Positions 24,201-35,275 are shown, counted from the stretch's first letter. The stretch is DNA of 64,000 nucleotides from Hsuehochloa calcarea (GCA_036346395.1 CM070609.1:28160223-28224222), one strand, 5' to 3'. A program made the numbers and translations. The notes: generated from the sequence alone by a model not told the origin.

Positions 24201-25055
24201 GTGGGGTGTAGAATTTCTTTGTCTTTGGCGGATGGTTCGCCAGGGATTGAATTTGGCTGAGGAGTACACTCAGCCATTCTTATCTCTTGACTGTGCAAAT
24301 TGTTTTTACTAAGCTCCTGTTCATTTCTACCTTTACTATGATCTTATCCTCCATCTGTGCACTGTGGAGTTTAAATGGGGAAGTGAATGACTTCCCTGAG
24401 GCTGATTATGGGCCACCATGCTTTTGTGCTGTTCTGATGGGTTTTCGTCATATGCTTTGAACTGAGGGCAATTTGGTATACGTAGGTGTCGGATTCGAGA
24501 ATGCCGAATGATGAAACCTACGGAAATAAGACGGTGCCGATTACTTGGGTTGGTCTAGGTATCGTGAGTATCCAGGTGCCGACTAGTCTGGGTTAGCCTA
24601 GGTGACTTGAGAACCAAGATGTCGGCTAACCTAGGTTGGTTTGGGTAGTCTCGATACTCAAGGTGCCAACTAACCTAGGTTGATCTGGGAACCGCGATGA
24701 TTCCTAATGTATTCTGACGGCAAATCACTCTATTCTAACTTTATGCTCTGGTTTTTGAATTGCGAATGGTCTTATGGTTGATTGGCGGACAATGGAGCTA
24801 GAAATGGTATTTCGGATTGAGTCGAGGAAGACGGCTTGACTGGACGGCGATGGACAAACCATGCTTCAAGGAAGACTTCAGCGATATGCAATGCAAGATT
24901 TTAATTTAATCTTTTTGTAATATATTCAAAGTTGTAAAACATGATCTGTTCTGATGTAATAAATTCTTGTATTACTTGAGTTCAGAAAAATTTTTATTTA
25001 CTGCTAACCAGCCATTAATGTTAATTAAATTAGTCTGATTTTCCGGGTTCTCACA
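21279..25055 (-). repeat. 5' LTR of element D, 3.8 kb
   Basis: The partner of 12476-16270. Blocks of several hundred bases are identical to the other LTR, for example 21412-21697 against 12599-12885. Elsewhere differences are clustered at CG, CAG and CTG sites. A 168-codon plus-strand ORF at 23127-23633 lies in low-complexity GC-rich sequence and is not kept in the other LTR. Confidence 0.95.
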
Positions 25056-25166
25056 CGCATCATGGAGTCTGGCACCGCCTGGTAGATGATAGCCAAAGCC
25101 GTCTGGTCCACCTTGTCGTCCACCTCTTTATCCTTCGCCTTCGGATTGACTGTACCCCAAAAATTG
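25056..25166 (-). pseudogene. Copia C gag, N-terminal fragment
   Basis: The minus strand reads KVDQTALAIIYQAVPDSMM, the start of a copia gag domain, and runs directly up to the D insertion. After removing D and one copy of CGCAT it continues in frame into the gag at 12475 and below. The gag start, leader and primer binding site are missing because the sequence passes straight into a truncated LTR at 25167. Confidence 0.8.
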
Positions 25167-25401
25167 TGCTGCCGGATCAACAACAGCTTTTTTGAATTTC
25201 TCTTGCTCTATTGCTCTTCTGTTTCTCATGTATTTTCTATGGGTTACATGATGCTTATATACACACGCACGCACACAATATCTCAGGCCGACTTGGACTT
25301 TATCCTTCTACTTGGATACGGAAACGGGCTCACAAACAGAAACGTACTCAACTCATCTAAACTTAGAAACTAAAACTACCAAAAACAAAATTAATCTAAC
25401 A
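25167..25401 (-). repeat. 5' LTR of copia C, truncated
   Basis: 235 bases matching 10916-11132. About 50 bases at the inner end, present at 10866-10915, are absent. The break falls at AAAATTG, which both sides share, pointing to a microhomology deletion. The outer end AATCTAACA is followed by the target duplication AGGCA. Confidence 0.85.
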
Positions 25402-26094
25402 AGGCAACACAGACGGGGCGAGCGTGAGAAGAAGGTATATATAGGAGGGAGGGGAAGGGGGAGCTTAAGGAGGTAGTGAGTAAAAAAGCGTGGGTGCGTA
25501 TTGTAAATAAGAGGGTTAGGTAGGGTTTCATTTGTAACTTTTTTTTTCTGTATTTCAAATGGCATATATTTAGAGTTCATGTTTTATATGTATATATCAT
25601 TTGTGAGCATAACCAAATGAATAATCCTATAGATATATATTTGCTGATTGTTACAAAGCCATTCACCGAGGAGTTGAACATAGAGTGCTCTCCACGCACC
25701 TTGGCAAAAGGATTGATTGTGATGAAGGGGTATATCGCATTGATAATACACGCACACAATGAAAGGGTGCACAAGAATTTATGCACGCTTGGAGAACAAG
25801 GTGACTTCCAACCATTATCAGCGTGCCCAAAGCGGAGATGTCCTAGAAGATCGTTCATGGCAAATTGCAGTCATTGTTAACATCACGTCTTCTTCCAGTA
25901 AACGTTGATAGCTTACATGAAGGATGTAATTGAAACGTATTTTCATAAAATAGACCGGCGACTGGACCAAATATTAAATTTAAGAAAGACCATGGGCCAA
26001 TTTGAATAAAGTGTTAAAGTATAGCGATTAACGGAAGAACCACAAAAGTTGACCTTTGAAACCAGACCAGAGTGCTTCCAAAATATAGAGATAC
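25402..26094. other. Unassigned DNA right of copia C
   Basis: No gene is recognised. A TATATATAGG at 25436-25445 could be a promoter element of the sequence into which copia C inserted. An 87-codon plus-strand ORF (25617-25880) has no motif. Confidence 0.3.
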
Positions 26095-26515
26095 AATAGT
26101 ATGCTAATTTTGGCTTGAGCAAATAAAGGAAAAAAGATTACAACCCAGTGGTGCCGCACGACTGTATGACTGGTCCGACCGAAATGGGAAGCTGATTGTG
26201 CTACAGTATCATCCTAGTAACGTCTTCATCTAGTCCTTGCTGGCTTTTGCTGGGATGCTGGATTCTAAATTAATTCGCTTCATTTGATTCGGATCAACCC
26301 CACGATATGATGATAATTGCATGATGACGTTGGTCTCGTCTAAATATGAATGCAACAACGAGCTGATTTCAAGATCAATACTTGCTGTTTAAGCCCAGCC
26401 TTGTCCTTTCTGCATGGTAAAATTTGGCCGGTTACTGCTTGGGCTTTTGGGCCTTTCAATGCTACGTAAAAGAAAGTGTTTTTCTGAAAGGAAAGGCCTA
26501 CCTGAAAGTTGCTGA
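26095..26515 (+). repeat. Diverged dispersed repeat, copy 2
   Basis: The partner of 2095-2470 in the same orientation, about 24 kb away. It holds an extra stretch of about 40 bases around 26160-26205 relative to copy 1. No terminal structure is visible in either copy. Confidence 0.6.
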
Positions 26516-28678
26516 CATAGAGTTGATTCTCTTCTTCCTCTCTCAAAAAATAAAAATATGAGTTAGTTCTCTTCTTGTAATTGAGCATATCACGTTCATC
26601 TATAAAAAATTTGAGCATACCACGTATTTCACGTGCATGCATGAACAATCTAGTCAAGGGGTTTTTTTCTTCTTCTTCTTCTAGTCTACTGCAACTATGA
26701 AATGGTAACAATGACAAATTTAAGAGTCGATAGCCGTCGGCGATGGTAATTTGGCTAAGAAAATATCACGATGTTTCTAGTCGAAATTTCTTCACCCTTT
26801 TCTTTTCACTTAGGGTAGGTTCTTTTATAACCTTTTACCAAGATTCGCCGCGACCCGCTATGTTCTCCACGTAACTTTCTTGTGAGCACTTCTTTTGCGG
26901 TGAAAGTATGATCACCATGATTTCTTCCATGATCACTGGCTAAGCATGTGGATTTACTCCAGATTCCATCATCATCGGTGTTAGGTACAGAAAAGGAACC
27001 GAAACTTTTTGCTTGTCCAAATAAAGCCTTCTTCTCTGTTTCCTCCTGTGGGGAAAAAGAAGTCGCCGAAGCACGGAGAAACACCGAAGGCGTGAAGAAT
27101 CATCCAAGGATTGCCCCGAGCCAACAGCTCGGCGAAACACAAGTACATGAGCACAGCGTATCTTGCCGAGCTTTGCACCCAACCATGCTATGCTGAGACA
27201 TTTTCTCAGATGAAATGATGCGATAGTAGTTTGGCTTCTTTCTCTAGCTCTGCTTTTGCCTACAGGATTGGACAACATGCTGAGAACGTTGTCCTCGGAC
27301 CAAAAAGAGCAAAAAGTTGGAAATAAGAAAAACTTACTGTGTAGCAGTGAAGATGAGGTCAGCTGGGGAGTCATGGTCAATTCTATTTCACCAATATTGC
27401 GAAACTAATTGATACTAGATCATGTAGTAGCCTAGTGATTAGTCGCATCTAGTAGCTCAATTCTTTTAAAAGCATGTGTGTGAAATATGCTATGTGAAAC
27501 ATGCTCCAAATGCTTCTACTTCACATGCTGCCCTGTACAAGATTGTCGGTCTACCACGGGCACTTGACCTCAAACAATCAAGACGTCCGTGAAATTTTTA
27601 TTAAAGCTAATCCTGAAACAAATCTACTTGCATTTTCAGTTTCAACACACGCGTAAAGCCCGATGCTTTTCCAGCAAGAAGGAAAAGCTGGGCAAATGGA
27701 GGAAAAGTGCAGGCAGGACTTTCTGCAGAGCCCCTTCAACAATCATGCATTTCTTCCCAGCGTGCTTGCTGCCCCGGCCATGTCACACTGCTCGCAAGTA
27801 CCAGAAGTGCACATACCAACGCGCGCCATTGTTGAGCTTTGCCCAAAATCTTTTCACCGCAAATGAAAAGGCTCGTGAAGTGCTTTACCTCTTTGGTCAA
27901 AGTAAGTGAAGAGTCAAGAAGGAAGAGGTGGGACTTTTTATATATGTTTTCGCTTCTAATTTCCTTCTCTCTGTTCCCACTTTTTTCTTTCTTCCTGAGA
28001 TCCAGATGATTGCTGCGCTGCACGCTCACCTGTACCTCATCCTTATGTATGACTTTTGTACTCATTTTATTTCTCATTGTTTAACCTATTGCAAGGTTGT
28101 GTTTTCATGGTGCTATGATTTAGTAGTGCCATTCTATATTTCTCTAGGTGTACCAGGAATATGGGTGTATATCCCACCGCGCGTCCGACCAAACAATCTC
28201 TGGTGGTAGTAGTCATCATTGTATGATCGCGCCTCGTTGGACGGACCCGGTCGTTGCGTTGTCCGTTTCGCCATCGCCAGCCTTTCCATGGCCTCCGGTC
28301 CTCCCCGGCATAATGAGGGCGATTTTGCATGGAGGAGCTCGTGATTCGGCACGCGCCGCGGCTTCCAGCCGGCCGGTGTCTCAGGCCGGCCAGGCTCAGG
28401 TGCTGTTTTACGCTGCTCGAGTACTGGTTACCACACTTGTCATATACTCAATGGCACGGCCTGGGGCGACGAGTGATTGCGTGCGTATCCTCCTCATGAT
28501 TTCCTCGTTGAATTTAAGGCCTCCCCTATCGCCACCCGTGCCTCGGCCGGCCGAGCGTCACTGCTCTTCTCTGATCGCTGGCTGGTCGTCGGTCTTTAGG
28601 AACCGTTGCTACTTGCTGGCATGTGGAGGTCGTCCGTACGTGCTAATGCTCGAAAGAGTATTTACTTCTAGGGATTGA
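26516..28678. other. Unassigned low-copy-looking DNA
   Basis: Several modest ORFs occur on both strands (minus 26340-26717 and 26940-27380, plus 27589-27909 and 28148-28678) but none has a recognisable domain, and they overlap each other. 28180-28570 is GC-rich with CpG, as in grass gene flanks. I find no convincing exon chain. Confidence 0.3.
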
Positions 28679-29033
28679 GGGCTTGTTTGGTTGGCATCCC
28701 CGCCCCCGCTCGACTGACAAGGACGTTGTATGGAGCATGCCGGAGTGCTGTCTTGTTGCTACCCTGATTGCATCTGCCTGTCAGGTGTTCGATCGCCTGG
28801 CTCTCGGGCAAGCTCCTCAAATTGCCTTCATTCCCTAATTGCCAAGCACCTCCCCTAATCATCTTCCTCCTCACGATCATCGACGCCGAGCTCCACCTTA
28901 TTGATGCCAACGGCAGCAAGAGGCCCACTCCCGCCGCCGACGGAGGCCCGCACCCCTCTGGTCCCGCCGCTGACGAACGTTCGCATCCCGCTGTTCCCGC
29001 CGCCAGATCGGGCGAGGCAGATAGCGTTGAGAT

Positions 29034-30722
29034 TGTTGTAAATAGTACGTGCAGCTTTAGCAAATGATCAAAAATAATTCTAGCAAAATCATAAGAAAAA
29101 GGAGCATTTATCCACCAACATTTAAATGACCACATCAACATAATTAAATGTAAATCCTCCAAATCATTTAAAATGAAAGAAATGCTAAACATATACCATA
29201 TGTACATGAAACAAATCAGCATATTGCTAATTTGAGTGAATTTATGGTTGCTTGCTCTCAGAAGTAGAGTTGCAGAAGAATTTAATCTTTGCCTTCTCAA
29301 TACTTAGTCTATACACTTCATTAAATGATTATGACAAAGGTTTAAATTCTTGAGATCTAAACAAATTTTACTAAACTATCAATATAACCTAACTGATAAA
29401 GACCACATAATTAATAGACTTCCAGAATAAAACAGATATCAAAAGATGACTGAATGATCTCTAGATGTCTAGCAGGGTATGATAACTATCTGATACAACT
29501 AATCAAAATACACAAGATCAGAAATAAACCCAAAAAGGCTAACAGAGTAATCACGTTGTAAGCAACAAATCAATTAAATCAGCAAATCTAATACAATTAT
29601 AAAACTCTGGAAGAACAGTCCAACAACAAGTCTAATAATAGCAGGTCTAATAGACAGAAGCAAGAAACTCACTAGAGCTCAAGTTAAAACTAATTGTCAT
29701 AATCAATTTCAATATATGACTAACTTCATCATAGAGCATTAACAGAACCCACAAAGATTATTTGCAATATCTCCAGAGCAAGAATCAGATATCAGAACCA
29801 ACACAAATCAAGAATATCAACTAGCACTGCAACTATATATGCAATAATCAGCAAAGTAACACTAAGGTACAATACTTACTGAAGCAGTGGTACCCCAAAC
29901 AACTGAGACGAAATAGGCAAGGCGTGTCAAGGACACTCACCCAGAAAAACTATTGCCCTGCAAACCCGAGCAAAAGACGAAGCAATCAGAGATACAATGC
30001 CACACTTCCTCCTTTGGAACCGACCAAAGAATAAAGCCGAGGGACTGAGACAATGCCACACAAGCCCACTCAACAAAGTGCTTCGACCAAAAGCACTAAT
30101 CAGCATCAATAAATCAAACAAGATGATCTTCACCACCGAAAACCCACTCCAGAACGGTTCGGAATCAAGTTTCCAGTCACAATTGTCAAGATCTTCCTCA
30201 TGGAATTCAAGACAGAATCACACCAGAGGAGATGAGACAAGATGCGCTAGGAAGAAGGGCTCCAGATCGAACCACCACCAAAGAACCGGGATCCACCGAA
30301 TCTCAGGAGTGAGAGGGGAAAACCCCAAATCATATTGGAAAAAGAATCACCGAAAACCAAAAATAGGGATTTCAATCTATTCTAGGTTTCTCCTCCTAGG
30401 GAAAAAAAGGTGTTGCCTCCCGCAAGATATAGCTAGTAGATGGAGATACGGTTGTTGACCACCACCGTGCCCGAAGCGCACGAGGAGATTGGCCCTCCAG
30501 CTTCTCCACCTTCTCGCCATTTCTACCGATAAGCTCAGGAGAGAAAAACCAAAGAACGACCCAGCCTTCGGAATCCCAATCGGTCAAAGGAACCGAACCA
30601 CAAGAAGATAAGCCCAAAGATAGCTCTTCCTTTCTTATCAACTAGCATGTGGGGCCCACAAGAAAACTTCCTTTCCTGTTAAATCTTTTCCCAAAATGAG
30701 AAAATACGATAAAGCCCTTACA
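29034..30722 (-). repeat. 3' LTR of copia A, long form
   Basis: The plus strand begins TGTTGTAAATAG and ends CCCTTACA. It matches 59259-60038 except for about 760 bases (29676-30437) absent from the other LTR. Both sides of the extra block read CTAGA or GTAGA, so either this LTR gained an insertion or the other lost it by recombination at a short match. Within the extra block no gene is seen. Confidence 0.8.
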
Positions 30723-31271
30723 GAGAGACCAAAAATCTCCATCAATTTATCAATTTGATAAAAGACGTACAAAGACTTGTTTAATATATAGATGTTCGAC
30801 GATAGGTACCTTGCAGGTTTGAACCCAAAGCCTAGCAACAAGGACTACGACTCTGCACAAACAAAGGAGGACTATGCCTTAATCCAATACCTTGGTGTGA
30901 GAATTTTCACCCAAGTTACAATCTGTACTGGCAGCTTGCCCTAATCCCTCTCGGGTTGGGATGTTATGATCATATCTCCGTATCTATCTCATAAGTACTT
31001 AAGGAAGTATACCCTTATCTTTGTTTGATCATGACCTCATGATCATACTCAAGTAGGTGAATTCTTCAGGGAATCCTGTAGGACGATTCCCGATGCCATT
31101 TATGTCTCGAATTCATTAAGAGTTATTACTTAACCTTCCATACAGTAAAAAGAACACTGCAGCTAATGGGACCCTTTAGATGTGCTCTATAATCCCACAT
31201 AATTTGTTGTCCTAGAGTCTAGTTCACGGGATCTCTGATCTCCTAGGATAGGTTACCACCGATGTGAGCCT
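30723..31271 (-). other. 3' untranslated region of copia A
   Basis: About 549 bases between the RNase H stop and the LTR, the same length as in the left-edge copia (216-762). The minus strand contains GAGATCCCGTGAACTAG, shared with that element. The polypurine tract appears decayed (GATGGAG). Confidence 0.65.
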
Positions 31272-32572
31272 TTACATGGGTATATGTCCCATTCCCTTAG
31301 ATGCTGCAAAGATTTCCTTCCGCGCCAATCCTTTGGTGAAAGGATCTACCAAGTTCCTTTCAGACTGGATGTATTCTACAGAAATAACACCCGTCTCTCT
31401 GGCATGCCTTAGTGACTTAAGTCGTCGTTTAATATGTTTTGAGGACTTCATGTTGTCCTTCCTACTCTTTGCCTTAACCATAACGGTTTGGTTATCGCAG
31501 TAGGTTAAAATAGCTGGAATTGATTTTTCTAGCACAGGTAGGTCAGAAAGGAGCTCTCTAATCTATTCTACCTCTACAACTGTTGAGTCTAGAGCTACCA
31601 CTTCGCCTCCATGGCAGACCGCATAAGGATAGTCTGTTTGGAAGACTTCCACGAAACAACCCCACCTACTAGAGTGAATACATAGCCACTTGTAGCCTTC
31701 ATGTCATTCGAGTCACTGATCCAGTTAGAGTCACTGAATCCTTCCAAGACTGTCGGATGGCCATAATAATGTATTTCCAAGTTAGAGGTCCCCATTAGGT
31801 ACCTAAGTACCCTCTCTAGTGCTATCCAATGATCATCTCCTAGATTGGATGTATAACGACTCAATCTGCTTACAACATGTGAGATGTCAAGCCTCGTTGC
31901 ACTAGTTAAATACATCAAGGATCCTATAATTTGAGAATATTTAAGCTGGTCTTTTCCATGTTCGGTGTTTTTATAAAGCTTATCATTTGGATCATAGGGT
32001 GTGACAGCTGGTTTATAGTCCATGAATCCAAATCTGGATAAGACTTTGTCCACATAATGGGATTGTGAAAGAGTAATCCCATTCTCACCCTTTATAAGTT
32101 TGATGTTAAGATAAAATCAACTTCACCCAGATCTTTCATATCAAAATTTTGGGAGAGGAAAGACTTTCTTGTATTGATTGCATCTATGTTGGTCCCAAAA
32201 AGCAATATGTCATCCACGTATAAACACAGAATGACACCTTCACCGCCACTGAATCGATAGTAGACACATTTATCGGCTTCGTGAATGAAGCCAACCGAGG
32301 TCATAGTACTATCAAATTTCTCGTGCCATTGCTTGGGAGCTTGTTTTAGGCTATACAAGGATTAAATCAATTGACATACTTTTCTCTCTTGCCCTTTAAC
32401 CACAAAACAATTCGGCTGTTGCATATAAATCTCCTCATCTAACTCTACATTTAGGAAAGCAGTCATTACATCCATTTGATGTACTTAGAGTTTATATGCA
32501 GCAGCTAGTGCTAAAAGCACCCGAATTGTGGGTAAACGAGCCATAGGAGAGTATGTATCAAAATAGTCTTCA
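31272..32572 (-). pseudogene. Copia A reverse transcriptase (C-terminal part) and RNase H
   Basis: The RNase H end (31272-31535) holds KRRLKSLRHARETGVI and DPFTKGLARK. Upstream (31595-32053) are SLMYLTSATRLDISHVVSR and SGYVFTLVGGVVSWKS. The reverse transcriptase core (32092-32358) includes SLKQAPKQWHEKFD and an intact catalytic LYVDDILLFG. Stops and frame changes separate these parts, for example between 31535 and 31595. The CACTA element begins at 32573 in the middle of the domain. Confidence 0.85.
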
Positions 32573-32599
32573 CACTACTACAAAACAGGCCATAGAAAA

Positions 32600-32815
32600 C
32601 GCCTCATTACAGACGGTTCTTTGAAACCGTCTGTGATAAAATAATCACAGACGGTTCCAAGATGAACCGTCTATGATGTGTACCTATCACAGACGGTTCT
32701 AGAGAACAGTATCACATATGGTTATAACCATGAACCGTCTGTGATACATGTAGTAATCACAGACGGTTCGTGGTAAGAACCGTCTGTGATAACCACGAAC
32801 CGTCTGTGATGACGT
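32600..32815. repeat. Left subterminal repeats of the CACTA element
   Basis: ACAGACGGTT and its complement AACCGTCTGT alternate about eight times, often as pairs separated by 4-10 bases so that single strands could fold into hairpins. A similar set occupies 33005-33125 and 33835-34070. Confidence 0.85.
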
Positions 32816-33002
32816 CTCCTTCGACTAGGTAATCGCAACCTTTCTTCGACCACTAGTCGAAATCTTCTTCGACCAAGTAGTCGAAACTTTCCTTCGACCA
32901 GGTAGTCAGAATCTCCTTCGACCAGTTAGTCGAAACTCCTTCTGACCAGGTAGTCGAAACCTTCCTTCGACTAGGTAGTCGAAATCTCCTTCCGACTAGT
33001 AT
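32815..33002. repeat. Tandem array of about eight 23-bp units in the CACTA element
   Basis: Units vary around TTCGACCAGGTAGTCGAAA, each with a partial palindrome TCGAC/GTCGA. Units differ by one to four bases. It differs from the subterminal motif, so it is a separate repeat family. Confidence 0.8.
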
Positions 33003-33559
33003 TTTCATAATTCTATCACAAACGGTTTGTATTAAGAACCGTCTGTGATGAGATGCTTATCATAGACGGTTCATGATACGAACCGTCTGTGATATTTTAT
33101 CACAGACAGTTTTTGTATAAAATCGTCTACGATACTTTTGTTTTGTTGGGCGGGAAAATGAAAATTTGCACTTAATGGGCGGGCTGCCGAAAATCTCTTT
33201 ATATTAACAGAGTCCTCCATCTCCTCCTTTGCCATCTCCATCTCCTCCTCTGCCATTTCTCCTCTTTCATCTCCATCTCGCCCTGACCTTGCGCTCCGGC
33301 CTCCCCCGATCTCGTTGCCCACGGCCTCCTCCACCTCGCCCGGCCTCATCGTCGCCGGCCTCCCACGACCTCGTTGCCCCCGGCCTCCTCCACTTCGTTG
33401 CCCCGTCCTCCCCTGAGCTCGTCGCCCACGACCTCCTCCACCTGGCACTGGCCTTGTCGTCGCCGGCCTCCCACGACCTCGTCGCCCCAGCCTCCCACGA
33501 CCTCACTCTCTCTACTCCCCCCTTTTGCTATGTGATGTGGATTACTACTGTGATGTGTT

Positions 33560-33681
33560 AGTACTCTGTGAATGGATTGAGTTGATGCTACTGTGATGTG
33601 GGTGATGTTGTGTTGTTTTTAGTGCTCTGTGAATGGATTGAGTTGATGCTACTGTGATGTGGGTGATGCTGTGGCTATTGT
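33560..33681. repeat. 61-bp tandem duplication in the CACTA element
   Basis: Units starting AGTACTCTGTGAATGG (33560) and AGTGCTCTGTGAATGG (33621) are nearly identical over about 50 bases. No function is suggested. Confidence 0.75.
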
Positions 33682-33834
33682 GGGAAAGCTAACGAAAAGT
33701 TCAATCCGAAAATACATATCAGATTCATTCGCGAGGCTCGGGAGGCTCCAGACGAAGTGAAAACCCATTTTGTTTTTTTGCAATAGAAAAAGCTATCACG
33801 CATTTGCTCTAAACAAGAACATGCTCAGATAATA

Positions 33835-34070
33835 CTATCACATACGGTTCTTGTTCAGAACCGTCTGTGAAAATAGACTATCACAGACGGTTCTATTCAT
33901 GAACCGTCCGTGATAGTAACTATCACAGATGGTTCGTGAATAGAACCGTCTGTGATAGCCTTTTTCACAGACGGTTAAAAAACCGTCTGTGATGACAGTC
34001 ATCACAGACACATAAAGTCAGACGGTTCATAAAACCGTCTGTGAAGACAATTTTGAACTGTCTGTGATGT
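33835..34070. repeat. Right subterminal repeats of the CACTA element
   Basis: About eight copies or near-copies of ACAGACGGTT/AACCGTCTGT in alternating orientation, mirroring the left end. Confidence 0.85.
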
Positions 34071-34087
34071 CATTTTCTGTGGTAGTG

Positions 34088-34565
34088 TCACCCTTAGCCA
34101 CTAAACGGGCCTTGTATTCAATAGTATCATCAAATCTACGTTTTTTTTAAGATCCATTTACAGCCTACTGGCCTGAATCCACATGGGAGGTCTGTAACCT
34201 TGCACGTTCCGTTAGCTATGATGTAATCTATCTCGCTATAGACTGCTTCCTTCCAGTAATCCACATCTCGGGATGTGTATGCCTCTAAAAGGGTTCGTGG
34301 TTCATCACCCATGACATAGGTGACAAAGTCATCGCCTAAAGACTTTTCAGTCCTCTGCCTCTTACTCCTCCTCAACTCCAATTTTGGAGCGGTGATATCC
34401 ACACTATGAAGAATAGAGTGTTCATTGGAACCAATAGGATCAATCACTTCATTTGGTCTCATAGGAAACACACGCTCAAAGAATGTGGCATCACGAGATT
34501 CCATCACTACATTCGTAGTGATTTCATTCACCTCGGATTTGACCACTAGATATCTATAAGCCGTG
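34088..34565 (-). pseudogene. Copia A reverse transcriptase, N-terminal part
   Basis: The minus-strand ORF 34136-34546 includes ELRRSKRQRTEKSLGDDFVT (integrase to reverse transcriptase linker) and DYWKEAVYSEIDYI with CGFRPVGCKWILKKT, the start of copia reverse transcriptase. It joins the integrase end at 57267 after removal of the Tat gypsy element. A run of eight T at 34141-34148 coincides with the frame end and may mark a slip. Confidence 0.8.
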
Positions 34566-35254
34566 TGATGAGGATTAAAATATTTATTTATTATTTATTA
34601 TATAGAGACCATACGTCTTCATGGTCGTAACCCCTAAGGCTAACGACCTCACTGGTCGTAAGAATTCCAGAGGTTATATAATACCCAACCTGGTCGGACA
34701 TGGTTCCAAACCTAGTCTCTGACCAGTCAAATGCTCACAAGGTTTTTGAGCTGGTGTCTGGATCTAAGACCAGACATATACTTTACCGTGTGACAAATGG
34801 AACATGTGCTATATATTCCATACCACGCGACGCTATGACACTGGAGTACGGTTACATGACTCATTGACATATAACCGCACAATAGTTGATACATTGTCAA
34901 CTGACGCTTCTCTCCGACCAGATGCGCCACTTCTTAACAGACGGCTCTCCAAGGGACAACTGCCAACGTTTCATCAACTACATAAGGCGGACCGTGGAAG
35001 GAGAAGAGGAGGGACCGAAGAGAATCATCGACTGGAATCACTCTCAGAAGATAGTCAGTCGATTAGATCGCAAAGCCGTAGCAAGCATTGTGCTCCAGTG
35101 TTAGGGGAGTTAGTCTTTGGTCTAGATTACAGATACACTTTGTAACAGCCAGTTCATATCAATAAGGAGCAGCCCCATTCTTTACCAGGAGATACGTGCC
35201 ACTTTTTCTCTTTCTTTTTATATACTAATAAGTTCGGTGATTTGATCGTCGACA
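34566..35254 (+). repeat. 5' LTR of the Tat gypsy element
   Basis: 689 bases, similar throughout to 56586-57266. Possible TATA elements are CTATATATTCC near 34809 and TTTTATATAC near 35217. Differences from the other LTR include CTG versus CG pairs (34751-34762 against 56767-56777). Confidence 0.92.
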
Positions 35255-35275
35255 GCTAGCACCGTCCGTGGGGAA
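35255..35275 (+). promoter_or_regulatory. Probable primer binding site region of the Tat gypsy element
   Basis: GCACCGTCCGTGGGGA follows the LTR almost directly. The same leader start is known from Tat-type grass elements. I cannot name the tRNA with confidence. Confidence 0.5.

Larger units (their letters stand above)
12476..25055 (-). mobile_element. Chromovirus-derived Ty3/gypsy element D, 12.6 kb, internally deleted
   Basis: Two LTRs of about 3.8 kb enclose about 5.0 kb. The flanks are CGCAT at 12471-12475 and CGCAT at 25056-25060, a perfect 5-bp target duplication inside the gag of copia C. Minus-strand order is 5' LTR (right), primer binding site, leader, unrecognised internal DNA, scraps of pol, polypurine tract and 3' LTR (left). 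The only pol pieces found are the lead-in to reverse transcriptase and the end of integrase with a chromodomain-like tail. Long LTRs with a chromovirus-type tail suggest a Tekay/Del relative. It could only have moved with proteins from another element. Confidence 0.9.
10866..25401 (-). mobile_element. Small gag-containing copia element C, split by gypsy element D
   Basis: Two related LTRs (10866-11132 and 25167-25401) flank about 1.45 kb of internal sequence once element D (12476-25055) is removed. The LTR ends are TGTTA and TAACA. The flanking bases AGGCG (10861-10865) and AGGCA (25402-25406) match at four of five positions, as expected for an aged target duplication. Internal sequence encodes gag and a scrap of the region before integrase on the minus strand, but no integrase core, reverse transcriptase or RNase H. 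Without D it is only about 2 kb, so it was a non-autonomous copia. The 5' LTR side has a deletion running from the LTR end into gag. Confidence 0.85.
32573..34087. mobile_element. Non-autonomous CACTA transposon
   Basis: It starts CACTACTACAAAACAGG and ends CTGTGGTAGTG, an imperfect inverted match. The 3-base target duplication TCA lies at 32570-32572 and 34088-34090. Subterminal regions carry more than a dozen copies of ACAGACGGTT in both orientations, the kind of array bound by CACTA transposases. The middle has no transposase, only tandem repeats and a GC-rich stretch (33220-33530). At 1,515 bp it would depend on transposase from another CACTA element. Confidence 0.93.

Noticed and set aside
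12476..25055. A segmental duplication of 3.8 kb
   Set aside because: TG/CA ends, polypurine tract, primer binding site and the CGCAT duplication show these are LTRs.
26940..27380. A 146-codon minus-strand ORF as a cellular gene
   Set aside because: No recognisable domain, overlapped by frames on the other strand, and no supporting splice sites.
28668..29300. A 210-codon minus-strand ORF
   Set aside because: It runs across the boundary between host DNA and the copia A LTR at 29034, so it is a chimera without any ancestral gene.
32815..33002. CRISPR-like spaced repeats
   Set aside because: The units are contiguous tandem repeats without unique spacers and lie inside a CACTA transposon of a plant genome.
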